From assembly GCA_035317605.1 (NCBI GenBank), contig DATHGT010000364.1, positions 1 to 64,000 of the forward strand: DNA of 64,000 nt. Reading direction: 5' to 3'. Source of the stretch: DATHGT01 sp035317605 (GTDB lineage Bacteria > Methylomirabilota > Methylomirabilia > Rokubacteriales > CSP1-6). The notes below the pieces were generated by a model. The model saw only the letters and a program-made list of their open reading frames with translations, made no database searches and was not told the DNA's origin. Shown piece by piece: positions 8,714 through 16,002 of the stretch (its first letter is position 1; each line of letters starts with the position of its first letter). The position numbers were made by a program, and so were the translations under genes.

Positions 8714-9223
8714 ATGGCAAGTGATCGGATGACGACGCCCCGCGAAGGAGTCACGCGGCGGGCGGTGGTCGGGGGACTCAGTGCGCTGGGCGCCGCGGCT
8801 GTCGTCGGGACTCTGGCGATTCCGCGTGAGGCGGCGGCGCAGGCGCTCGGGATGCAGGAGAGCGTCGAGGCGGCGATGAAGCGGGTGTTCGGGGGGCGGC
8901 CGATCAAGGACGGGAGCGCGCTGATCAAGCTCGACATTCCGCTGATCGCGGAGAACGGCGCCGTGGTTCCGGTCTCGGTCGAGGTCAACTCTCCGATGAC
9001 GGCGGTCAACTACGTCAAGCACGTCTACGTGGTCGCCGACAAGAACCGCATCCCGATCGTGACCCGGGTGGCGTTCACGCCCCAGGCCGGTCAGGCCTAC
9101 ATGGGCGCCAACATCCGGCTCGGCGAGACCGGCGACGTCCGCGCGATCGTGGAGCAGAGCGACGGCACCCTGCTCCAGACCAAGCGCGAAGTGAAAGTCA
9201 CCGTCGGCGGCTGCGGAGGCTGA
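8714..9223 (+). CDS. soxY: thiosulfate oxidation carrier protein SoxY
   Basis: A 169-residue SoxY. It starts with a twin-arginine type signal (TRRAVVGGLSALGAAAV) and ends in the sulfur-carrier swinging arm VGGCGG, where Cys167 binds the sulfur substrate in the periplasm. A strong GAGGAGA ribosome binding site precedes ATG 8714. soxZ follows after two bases, as expected for the SoxYZ heterodimer. The folded complex would be exported by Tat with SoxZ carried along. Confidence 0.96.
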   Translation: MASDRMTTPREGVTRRAVVGGLSALGAAAVVGTLAIPREAAAQALGMQESVEAAMKRVFGGRPIKDGSALIKLDIPLIAENGAVVPVSVEVNSPMTAVNYVKHVYVVADKNRIPIVTRVAFTPQAGQAYMGANIRLGETGDVRAIVEQSDGTLLQTKREVKVTVGGCGG

Positions 9224-9225
9224 CC

Positions 9226-9558
9226 ATGTCAGACATCGGGAAAGTCAGGATCCGGGTGCCGTCGAGCATCAAGACGGGCGACGTCGTGAAGGTGCGGGCG
9301 CTGGTGATCCATCCCATGGAGCGGATCGAGCGCGACGCCCAGGGCAAGATCATCGACAGGAAGTACAACTTCATCGACAAGGTCACGGTGACGTACCTCG
9401 GCAAGCCGGTGCTGTCCTTCGACACCACGCAGAGCATCAGCGAGAACCCGTTCTTCTCCTTCGCCTTCAAGGCGACCGACCCCGGGACGCTCAAGATCGT
9501 CTTCTCCGACACCTCGGGTGGGAAGTACGAGGGCACCGCGGACATCAAGTTCTCCTGA
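9226..9558 (+). CDS. soxZ: thiosulfate oxidation carrier complex protein SoxZ
   Basis: A 110-residue SoxZ, the usual length, without a signal peptide. It forms the SoxYZ heterodimer that carries sulfur intermediates between SoxXA, SoxB and, where present, SoxCD. Typical features are the IRVPSSIKTGDVVKVRALV start, the HPMERIERDAQGK hairpin, and the NPFFSFAFKATDPG and SGGKYEG segments. Its stop codon overlaps the start of the SoxXA fusion gene by one base (TGATG), so the three proteins are tightly co-translated. Confidence 0.97.
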   Translation: MSDIGKVRIRVPSSIKTGDVVKVRALVIHPMERIERDAQGKIIDRKYNFIDKVTVTYLGKPVLSFDTTQSISENPFFSFAFKATDPGTLKIVFSDTSGGKYEGTADIKFS

Positions 9559-10862
9559 TGCGGCCCGCGACCCTTGTCCGGTGGGTGGCCGCGCTGGGAC
9601 TCGCCGCGGGCTGCGCCCTCGTCGCGAATGACAAGCCGCCGGATTACTCGTCGGTGCCGGCGTGGGCCACGCGCGCGATTCCCGAGGCGCGCGGCGACTT
9701 CGGCACCGTGGTCAACGGCAAGCGGGAGGCGCTCCGCTACGCCGGCTGGAGCAAGCAGGACTTCCAGCGGTTCCGGACGTACACCTACACCGACACCCGC
9801 GCGGACGTCCCCGTCAAGCTGACGATCATGCCGATCGGGATGAAGGGCGACGCGCGGAAGGGACGGGCGCTGTTCCTGTCGCGGGCGAAAGGCCCCTGCA
9901 CCGGCTGCCATCTCATTCCCGGCGACGACGTGTGGCCGGCCGGCAACGTGGGACCCGATCTCTCGACCATCGGCGACCGCAAGCTCGCCAACGAGTATCT
10001 CTACCAGCAGATCTTCGATCCTCGCGTGGTCTTCCCGCAGACGTCGATGCCGCCCTGGGGCACCACCGGGGTCTTCACCCCCGAGGAAATCGTCCATCTC
10101 GTGGCCTTCATGCAGACGCTCAAGGGTCCGGCGCCGGCGGAGAAGGATCCCGACCGCAATCCCGTGACCAGGAACAGGCCCGTCGGTTTCGGAGACAACC
10201 TCGATCCCACCAACAACCCCGCGATCCTGCTCGCCGAGGCCGCGGAGGCACGGTGGCGGGAGAAGGGGCCCGCGGAGAAGGCGTGCGCGGACTGCCATGC
10301 CGGCTCGCCCGCGACCGCGATGAAGGGCGTGGCCACGCGCTATCCGAAGTTCGTGGCCAAGTACGGCCGGGTGATGAGCATCGAGGATTTCCTGACCGTG
10401 CACGGCCCCGAGACGACGGGCGCGCCGTACGCGGCCGAGAGCGACGACAACCTCACCATGACCGTGCTGGTGAAGATGGCGTCGAACGGGTTGCCGGTCG
10501 CCGTCGACACCGGCAGCCGCGAGGCGCGGGCGGCGCTCGCGCGCGGCCAGGCCACGTTCCATCGCCGCGTGGGCGAGCGCAACCATGCCTGCGCCGACTG
10601 CCACACGCCGGAGAAGGGCGCCAACAAGTTCCTGGGGGGCCGCTATCTCGCCGACGTCACCACCGGGCTGACCCGGCACTTTCCGACCTGGCGCACGAGC
10701 CAGAACCAGGTCTGGGACATGCGCAAGCGCATGCAATGGTGCATGACCCCGCTCGGGATGAACATGCTCCCGGCCGACGCGGTCGAGTACGCCGAGCTGG
10801 AGCTGTATCTCACGTCGTTCGACAAGGGCAAGCCGCTGAGCGTCCCCGGCATTCGACACTAG
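9558..10862 (+). CDS. soxXA: SoxX-SoxA fusion c-type cytochrome (predicted lipoprotein)
   Basis: A 434-residue protein that fuses the two subunits of the SoxXA cytochrome, which joins thiosulfate to SoxY oxidatively. The N-terminal half is SoxX-like: one haem motif CTGCH (114-118), the GPDLSTIG segment and an axial Met in QTSMPPWG (Met164). The C-terminal half is SoxA-like: haem motifs at 243-247 and 345-349 (both CADCH), FPTWRTSQNQVWDMRKRMQW, and the expected active-site Cys395. The residue that should be the axial Cys of the first SoxA haem appears to be His282 (LTVHGPETTG), a change from the usual Cys. The signal peptide ends in LAAGC, so the protein is probably lipid-anchored rather than freely periplasmic. 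It overlaps soxZ by one base and is followed by the palindrome and soxB. Confidence 0.9.
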   Translation: MRPATLVRWVAALGLAAGCALVANDKPPDYSSVPAWATRAIPEARGDFGTVVNGKREALRYAGWSKQDFQRFRTYTYTDTRADVPVKLTIMPIGMKGDARKGRALFLSRAKGPCTGCHLIPGDDVWPAGNVGPDLSTIGDRKLANEYLYQQIFDPRVVFPQTSMPPWGTTGVFTPEEIVHLVAFMQTLKGPAPAEKDPDRNPVTRNRPVGFGDNLDPTNNPAILLAEAAEARWREKGPAEKACADCHAGSPATAMKGVATRYPKFVAKYGRVMSIEDFLTVHGPETTGAPYAAESDDNLTMTVLVKMASNGLPVAVDTGSREARAALARGQATFHRRVGERNHACADCHTPEKGANKFLGGRYLADVTTGLTRHFPTWRTSQNQVWDMRKRMQWCMTPLGMNMLPADAVEYAELELYLTSFDKGKPLSVPGIRH

Positions 10863-10867
10863 TGGAG

Positions 10868-10999
10868 CTCGGGGAATTGGTTGACCGTCTCACGGTGGGG
10901 GTCGGCTGGCCTGGGTCCTCAAAAAGAGGAGCTGCGCTCCTCTTTTCTGCGAAATCGGCGCTCGACCCCCACCGTGAGACGGTCAACCAATTCCCCGAG
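10868..10999. repeat. 132-bp palindromic element, copy 1 (between soxXA and soxB)
   Basis: Two perfect 37-base inverted arms (10868-10904 and 10963-10999) enclose a 58-base centre. The centre contains a second perfect hairpin with 11-base arms. The centre matches copy 2 (12749-12806, opposite strand) at 57 of 58 positions. The arms differ between copies at two positions, and both changes are compensated in the partner arm. Similarity also reaches a few bases into both flanks, up to the soxXA stop codon. Confidence 0.9.
10922..10946. terminator. inner hairpin with A/T tails, possible bidirectional terminator or attenuator
   Basis: AAAAGAGGAGC-TGC-GCTCCTCTTTT: an 11-bp stem flanked by A and T runs, so it would look like an intrinsic terminator in both directions. 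It sits inside the larger palindrome between soxXA and soxB. If it terminates, it would lower soxB expression relative to soxYZ-XA. Confidence 0.45.
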
Positions 11000-11023
11000 A
11001 ATCATTAGGGCGGTGGCAGCGGC

Positions 11024-12709
11024 ATGGAGGTCACGCGGCGCGATCTGCTGAAGCTGCTGGCGGTGGGCGCGACGGCGGGACTCATGCCGCGGCAGGTCGA
11101 GGCGGATCCGTCGGCGGCGGATCGGCTGCTGGAGTTCCCGCCGCTCGGCAATCTCACCCTGCTCCACCTCACCGACTCTCACGCGACGCTACTGCCCGTA
11201 TTTTTCCGCGAGCCCGACACGCTGATCGGCGTGGGCGAGGAGCGGGGCAAGCCGCCCTATCTCACCGGGAGGGATTTCCTGCGCGCCTATCGCATCGCGC
11301 CGCGCACGGCCGAGGCCTACGCGCTCAGCGCCGTCGACTTCGCGACGCTGGCCGCGCGTTACGGGCGGATGGGCGGCTACGCGCACCTCGCCACGCTGGT
11401 CAAGCGCGTTCGGGCCGAGCGCTCCGGCCGGACGATTTTGCTCGACGGCGGCGACGCGCTCCAGGGCTCCGCGACGTCGCTGTGGAGCCGCGGCGAGGAC
11501 ATGCTTCGGGCCGAGAATCAGCTCGGCGTGGAAGTCTTCACCGCCCACTGGGAGTTCATGTACGGCATCGACCGTGTGCGAGAGCTGTTCGGCGACCGCG
11601 AACGCGCGGGCCGCTTCCACGGGGAATTCCTCGCCCAGAACGTGACCGAGGCGGGATGGGACGAGCCGGTGTTCCGGCCTTACACGATCCGCGAGGCCGG
11701 CGGCGTGCGCGTGGGCGTGATCGGCCAGGCGTTTCCGTACACGCCGATCGCGCATCCGCGGCGCTTCGTCCCCGACCTGAGCTTCGGCATCCACGACGAG
11801 CGCATCCAGACGCTCGTCGACGAGCTGCGCGCCAAGCCTGTCGACGTCGTGGTGCTGTTGAGCCACAACGGGGTGGCGGTGGACGTGAAGCTCGCCTCGC
11901 GCGTCTCAGGGCTCGACGTGATTCTCGGCGGCCACACCCACGACGGGCTGCCCGAGCCTCTCCGCGTCGGCCGGACCCTGATCGTGAACTCGGGCTCGCA
12001 CGGCAAGTTTCTGAGCCGTCTCGACCTGGACGTGCGCAACGGGCGGATCGTCGGCCATCGCTATCGCCTGCTGCCGGTCCTGTCGCGCGCGATTCCGGCC
12101 GACGCGGAGATGGCGCGTCTCATCCAGGAGCTGCGCGCGCCGCACGAGGCCGCGCTCGGCGAGCGCCTGGCCGTCTCGGACTCGCTGCTCTACCGGCGCG
12201 GCAACTTCAACGGCCCCTTCGACGAGGTGATCCTCGATGCGCTGCTCGAGCGCGCCGACGCCCAGGTGGCGTTCTCGCCGGGCTTCCGCTGGGGCGTGTC
12301 GATCCTCCCGGGGCAATCGATCACGCTCGAGGACGTCTACAGCCACACCGCGCTCACCTATGCGAACACCTGGGTGCGCGAAATGACCGGAGCCGAGATC
12401 CTGGCTCTCATGGAAGACGTCGCCGACAACCTGTTCCACCCTGACCCGTACTACCGCCAGGGCGGCGACATGGTCCGCGTGGGCGGCCTCACCTACACGA
12501 TCGCGCCTGGCAAGCCGGTGGGCCGGCGTATCAGCGACGTCCGCGTTGGGACGCGCCCGCTCGAGCCCGCGCGCTCCTACAAGGCGACGGGTTGGGCATC
12601 ACTGGGCGAGACCAGCGGCCCCCCGGCCTGGGACGTCGTCGCCGACTACCTCCGCTCGCAGAAGCGCATCAAGCTCTCGCCGCGCCGACGCGTCCGCGTA
12701 ATCCAATGA
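11024..12709 (+). CDS. soxB: thiosulfohydrolase SoxB
   Basis: A 561-residue SoxB, the dimanganese periplasmic hydrolase that releases sulfate from the SoxY-bound thiosulfonate. A Tat-type signal (TRRDLLKLLAVGA) opens the protein. Metal-site residues of the 5'-nucleotidase-like fold are visible: Asp51 and His53 in LTDSH, Asp144 in DGGDALQG, Asn206 in AQNVTEAG, His281 in SHNG, and His304/His306 in GGHTHDG. The SoxB-specific TAHWEF segment lies at 173-178. It lies 161 bases after the SoxXA gene, separated by palindrome copy 1, and its own stop codon touches palindrome copy 2. No soxCD follows, so full oxidation of the carrier-bound sulfane sulfur by the classical route is not encoded here. Confidence 0.97.
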   Translation: MEVTRRDLLKLLAVGATAGLMPRQVEADPSAADRLLEFPPLGNLTLLHLTDSHATLLPVFFREPDTLIGVGEERGKPPYLTGRDFLRAYRIAPRTAEAYALSAVDFATLAARYGRMGGYAHLATLVKRVRAERSGRTILLDGGDALQGSATSLWSRGEDMLRAENQLGVEVFTAHWEFMYGIDRVRELFGDRERAGRFHGEFLAQNVTEAGWDEPVFRPYTIREAGGVRVGVIGQAFPYTPIAHPRRFVPDLSFGIHDERIQTLVDELRAKPVDVVVLLSHNGVAVDVKLASRVSGLDVILGGHTHDGLPEPLRVGRTLIVNSGSHGKFLSRLDLDVRNGRIVGHRYRLLPVLSRAIPADAEMARLIQELRAPHEAALGERLAVSDSLLYRRGNFNGPFDEVILDALLERADAQVAFSPGFRWGVSILPGQSITLEDVYSHTALTYANTWVREMTGAEILALMEDVADNLFHPDPYYRQGGDMVRVGGLTYTIAPGKPVGRRISDVRVGTRPLEPARSYKATGWASLGETSGPPAWDVVADYLRSQKRIKLSPRRRVRVIQ

Positions 12710-12711
12710 TT

Positions 12712-12843
12712 CTCGGGGAATTGGTTGACCGTCTCACGTCGGGGGTCGAGCGCCGATTTCGCAGAAAAGAGGAGCGCAGCTCCTCTTTTCGAGGACCCAG
12801 GCCAGCCGACCCCCGACGTGAGACGGTCAACCAATTCCCCGAG
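12712..12843. repeat. 132-bp palindromic element, copy 2 (after soxB, inverted)
   Basis: Arms at 12712-12748 and 12807-12843 are perfect 37-base inverted repeats. The 58-base centre is the reverse complement of copy 1 with one difference. The inner hairpin is at 12765-12789. Because copy 2 lies between convergent soxB and the MoaD-like gene, a bidirectional terminator role is natural here. Confidence 0.9.
12765..12789. terminator. inner hairpin of copy 2, likely bidirectional terminator
   Basis: Eleven-base arms AAAAGAGGAGC and GCTCCTCTTTT with a three-base loop. It is placed between the ends of two convergent genes, which is where a two-way intrinsic terminator would be expected. Confidence 0.5.
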
Positions 12844-12855
12844 CTCCATTAGCGC

Positions 12856-13152
12856 TCAGCCGCCGGCCATCGCGCCGACGACGAGCAGTGGCTCCTTGCC
12901 CGTCGCCACGTCGTCGGGGAGCGGAGAGTCGGGGGATTCGTGGGAAAGATCCTGCTCGCAGGCGAAGAGTCTGAGGAACGCGCGGCGTTGGTGAGTCCGC
13001 TGGTCGCGGATGGTCCCGCTCAACATCGGATAGCGCGCCTCGAGGGCGTCGAGGACCGCGCGCTGGGTGACCGGCCCGGACACGTCGAGCTTCACTTCAC
13101 CGTTGACGCGGGCGAGCGTCCTCAGGTGGGCCGGCAACACCACGCGGATCAT
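12856..13152 (-). CDS. MoaD/ThiS-family ubiquitin-like protein
   Basis: A 98-residue beta-grasp protein ending in the diagnostic Gly-Gly (VVGAMAGG). In MoaD and ThiS this C-terminus is adenylated and thiocarboxylated to act as a sulfur donor. The start MIRVVLPAHLRTLARVNGEV and the TQRAVLDALEARYPML helix are typical of the family. ATG 13152 overlaps the stop of the BNR-repeat gene (ATGA), so the two are co-translated. It could serve molybdopterin synthesis, which fits the molybdenum hydroxylase nearby, or a dedicated sulfur-transfer path. No activating enzyme (MoeB/ThiF) is adjacent. Confidence 0.9.
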   Translation of the reverse strand: MIRVVLPAHLRTLARVNGEVKLDVSGPVTQRAVLDALEARYPMLSGTIRDQRTHQRRAFLRLFACEQDLSHESPDSPLPDDVATGKEPLLVVGAMAGG

Positions 13153-14264
13153 GGCAGCGTCTGGGCCTCGACGGAAACCACGGCCGGGAGATGCTCGACG
13201 ATGGGCGCCCAGCTGTCGCCGGCGTCGGCCGAGGCGTAGACCTGGCCGCCTGAGGTGCCGAAGTAGACGCCGCACGGATCGAGCGCGTCGACGGACATCG
13301 CGTCGCGCAGCACGTTCAGGTAGCAATGGTTCTGCGGGAGCCCGCGGGTGAGCGCTTCCCACTCGTTGCCGCCGGTGCGGCTGCGGTAGACGCGCAGCTT
13401 GCCGTCGGGCGGATAGTGCTCGGAGTCGCTCTTGATCGGCACCACGTAGATGGTCTCGGGCTCGTGGGCGTGCACGTCGATGGGGAATCCGAAGTCGCTC
13501 GGCAGATTGCCGCTGACCTCGCGCCACGACTCGCCGGCGTCGTCGCTGCGCATGACGTCCCAGTGCTTCTGCATGAACAACACGTCCGGTCGGGAGCGGT
13601 GCATCGCGATGCGGTGCACGCAGTGGCCGACCTCGGCCGTGGGATTGGGAATCTGCTCGGACCGAAGCCCGCGGTTGATGGGCCGCCACGTCTTGCCGCT
13701 GTCGTCGCTGCGGAACGCGCCCGCCGCCGAGATCGCGATGAAGATCCGCTCGGGATGGCTCGGATCGAGCAGGATCGTGTGCAGGCACATGCCTCCCGCA
13801 CCGGGCTGCCACAGGGACGCCGATCCGTGAGTGCGGAGCCCCGGCAGCTCCTGCCACGTCTGGGCGCCGTCGGTCGAGCGGAACAACGCGGCGTCCTCGA
13901 CGCCGGCGTAGACCGTATCCGGATCGGTCAGCGACGGCTCGAGATGCCACACGCGCGCGAACTCCCAGGGGTGCGGGGTGCCGTCGTACCACAGGTGCGT
14001 TCCGGTGGCGCCCTCGTAGGCGAACTTGTTCCCCGCCGCCTCCCACGTCTTGCCGCCGTCGTTCGAGCGCTGGATGATCTGCCCGAACCAGCTGCTGGAC
14101 TGCGACGCGTACAGCCGATTCGGGTCGGCGGGCGAGGCCTTGAGGTGATACATCTCCCAACCGCCGAAGTGCGGGCCGCTCACGTCCCAGCGCTTGCGGG
14201 TGCCGTCGGACGTGAGAACGAACGCGCCCTTGCGCGTGCCGACGAGGATCCGTACTCCGCTCAT
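13149..14264 (-). CDS. BNR/Asp-box repeat beta-propeller protein (sialidase-like fold)
   Basis: A 371-residue protein made of Asp-box (BNR) repeats: SNDGGKTW, STDGAQTW, SDDSGKTW, SDDAGESW and SADAGDSW are spaced along it. These mark a beta-propeller like that of sialidases and plant/bacterial photosystem assembly proteins. It has no signal peptide, so it should be cytoplasmic, and I see no sialidase Arg triad or FRIP motif. It is therefore unlikely to be a sialidase. Translation is coupled to the MoaD-like gene, which points to a joint role. The function of this pairing is not known to me. Confidence 0.85.
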   Translation of the reverse strand: MSGVRILVGTRKGAFVLTSDGTRKRWDVSGPHFGGWEMYHLKASPADPNRLYASQSSSWFGQIIQRSNDGGKTWEAAGNKFAYEGATGTHLWYDGTPHPWEFARVWHLEPSLTDPDTVYAGVEDAALFRSTDGAQTWQELPGLRTHGSASLWQPGAGGMCLHTILLDPSHPERIFIAISAAGAFRSDDSGKTWRPINRGLRSEQIPNPTAEVGHCVHRIAMHRSRPDVLFMQKHWDVMRSDDAGESWREVSGNLPSDFGFPIDVHAHEPETIYVVPIKSDSEHYPPDGKLRVYRSRTGGNEWEALTRGLPQNHCYLNVLRDAMSVDALDPCGVYFGTSGGQVYASADAGDSWAPIVEHLPAVVSVEAQTLP

Positions 14265-14306
14265 TGCTGACTCCTCCCTGAGCTCAGGTTACTCTCGGCC
14301 GCCAGG

Positions 14307-15530
14307 TCAGCCGGCGACGCCAGGCGCGAGCACCGCCGGGCCGGCCACGCGCCGGGGAGGACGGAAGGTGAGCGCGATGGCCACCGCGCCCAGACCGATG
14401 CCGAACGAGGCGACGAACAGCCAGCCGTAGCCGCCGAGCGCGTCGTAGAGCCATCCCCCCGCGACGGGGCCGAGCGCCATACCCAGCGTGGCGACCGTCG
14501 AGACCGCACCGAAGACCGAGCCCATGATCCGCTCGCCGAAATACTCGCGCACCACGACCGCGTAGAGCGGCATCACGCCGCCATAGGCGAAGCCGAACAC
14601 CGCCGCCACCGCGTAGAAGCCCCCGAGCTGGCTGGTGACGAGATAGAGGCTGATGGCGACGGCCTGTAGCGCGAGACCGGCCACCAGCGTCTGCTTGGCC
14701 CCCACGCGATCGGCCACGAGGCCGCACACGATCTTGCCGGCGAACGACGCCGCGCCGGCCACGCTGAGCACGGTGGCCGCGGCCATCGCGGCCACGCCGT
14801 GATCGATGGCATTGGCGACCATGTGGAAGATGGGCCCGGAGTGCGCGGCGCAACACGCGAAGTGGGTGAGCGCGATGGCCGCGAACTGCGGCGTGCGCAG
14901 GGCCTGCGCCACGGACAAGCCGGCCGCGCCCGCGGTGTCCGCGGCGGATCCGCTCCCGAGGGCGCGCGGGGGCGGGTTGCGAACCAGAAACGCCAAAGGA
15001 ACGATCACCAGCCAGACGAGGTCGCCGATCAGCAGCATGGCGGTCCGCCAGTCGTAGGCGCTGATGAGAAAGCGCGAGAGCGGCGCCATGAACGCCGAGC
15101 CGAAGCTCAGCCCGGCGGAGACGAGGGCGACCGCGAGCGTTCGATTGCGGGAAAACCACCGTGTCGTCGTCGCGGTGATGGGCGCGTACAGGCTGCCCGC
15201 GGCCAGGCCGACGAGCACGCCGAACAGGATCTGGAACCATCCGAGCGTGGACGCCCGGCTCGCGGTCACGAGACCTGTCCCGAGCAGGAGACCGCCCGCG
15301 AGGACGACCACGCGCGTACCGAATCGGTCGGAGAGCATGCCCCACACGAAGGCGCCCGCGCTCATCGACAGGAAGTTGAGCAGCGCCGCGGTCGCGATGC
15401 CGGTCCGCGACCAGCCCATGGCCTCGGACATCGGCTGCAGGAAGACGCTCAGCGACATCATCGAGCCAAACCCGACGCACGTCACCGCGATGCCGACGGC
15501 CACCACGACCCAGCCGTAGAAGATGGTCAT
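14307..15530 (-). CDS. MFS transporter
   Basis: A 407-residue major facilitator with about twelve hydrophobic segments. The loop after segment two reads GMLSDRFGTRVVV, a good match to the family's GxxxDRxGRR signature, and the equivalent loop in the second half reads GLVADRVGAKQ. The start ATG 15530 overlaps the stop of the DoxX gene (ATGA). An upstream in-frame extension runs through doxX and is rejected. It resembles the monocarboxylate/oxalate-type MFS group in outline, but the substrate cannot be named. Confidence 0.9.
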   Translation of the reverse strand: MTIFYGWVVVAVGIAVTCVGFGSMMSLSVFLQPMSEAMGWSRTGIATAALLNFLSMSAGAFVWGMLSDRFGTRVVVLAGGLLLGTGLVTASRASTLGWFQILFGVLVGLAAGSLYAPITATTTRWFSRNRTLAVALVSAGLSFGSAFMAPLSRFLISAYDWRTAMLLIGDLVWLVIVPLAFLVRNPPPRALGSGSAADTAGAAGLSVAQALRTPQFAAIALTHFACCAAHSGPIFHMVANAIDHGVAAMAAATVLSVAGAASFAGKIVCGLVADRVGAKQTLVAGLALQAVAISLYLVTSQLGGFYAVAAVFGFAYGGVMPLYAVVVREYFGERIMGSVFGAVSTVATLGMALGPVAGGWLYDALGGYGWLFVASFGIGLGAVAIALTFRPPRRVAGPAVLAPGVAG

Positions 15531-15904
15531 CGCGCGGCCTTCGAGGGAATCGGCGCCAGCCGCCAGCGACCGTACGCGATGAAGGCCGCGAGCAGCCCGA
15601 TGACCAGCGAGAGCACCGCCGCGCCGGGCATGCCGCCGACCAGGGTGACCGCGATCGCTCCGATCATGATGAGCACGAGCCCGAGGGCGGCCAGCGGGGT
15701 CAGCCAGGGCTGGATCCGCAAGAGGCCGGGCAGAATCAAGCCGAGCGCGCCGAGCACCTCGCACACGCCGATGAATCGCGTGAACCAGCCGGGCAGCGCG
15801 ACCGGACCCGTCAGCTTGTCGAGCGGCAGGATCAGCTTCATGCCGCCGGCGAAGAGAAACAACAGCGCCAGCAACACCTGAACGATCCACAGCGCGATGT
15901 GCAT
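15527..15904 (-). CDS. DoxX family membrane protein
   Basis: A 125-residue protein with four hydrophobic helices, the size and pattern of the DoxX/DoxD-like family. The conserved start WIVQVLLALLFLFAGGMKL and the FIGVCEVLGALGLILP segment are typical. Family members have been linked to thiosulfate:quinone oxidoreductase or redox membrane complexes, but many are uncharacterised. Its stop overlaps the start of the MFS gene. Confidence 0.85.
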   Translation of the reverse strand: MHIALWIVQVLLALLFLFAGGMKLILPLDKLTGPVALPGWFTRFIGVCEVLGALGLILPGLLRIQPWLTPLAALGLVLIMIGAIAVTLVGGMPGAAVLSLVIGLLAAFIAYGRWRLAPIPSKAAR

Positions 15905-16002
15905 GAACGTCCCTCTCCTCTCGACGGCCGAGCCTCGACGCCGAGGTGTTCGATTATCGCGCGTCGATCAACCGGCGGTGGAGAGGGAACCTGCGGGACT
16001 GG

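Noticed and set aside
10919..11182. Small open frames through the 132-bp palindromes
   Set aside because: They exist because both strands of the palindrome lack stops. The protein-level likeness between copies follows from the DNA repeat, not from coding.
13149..14264. Sialidase function for the BNR-repeat protein
   Set aside because: Asp-boxes are present but the FRIP motif, catalytic Arg triad and signal peptide are not.
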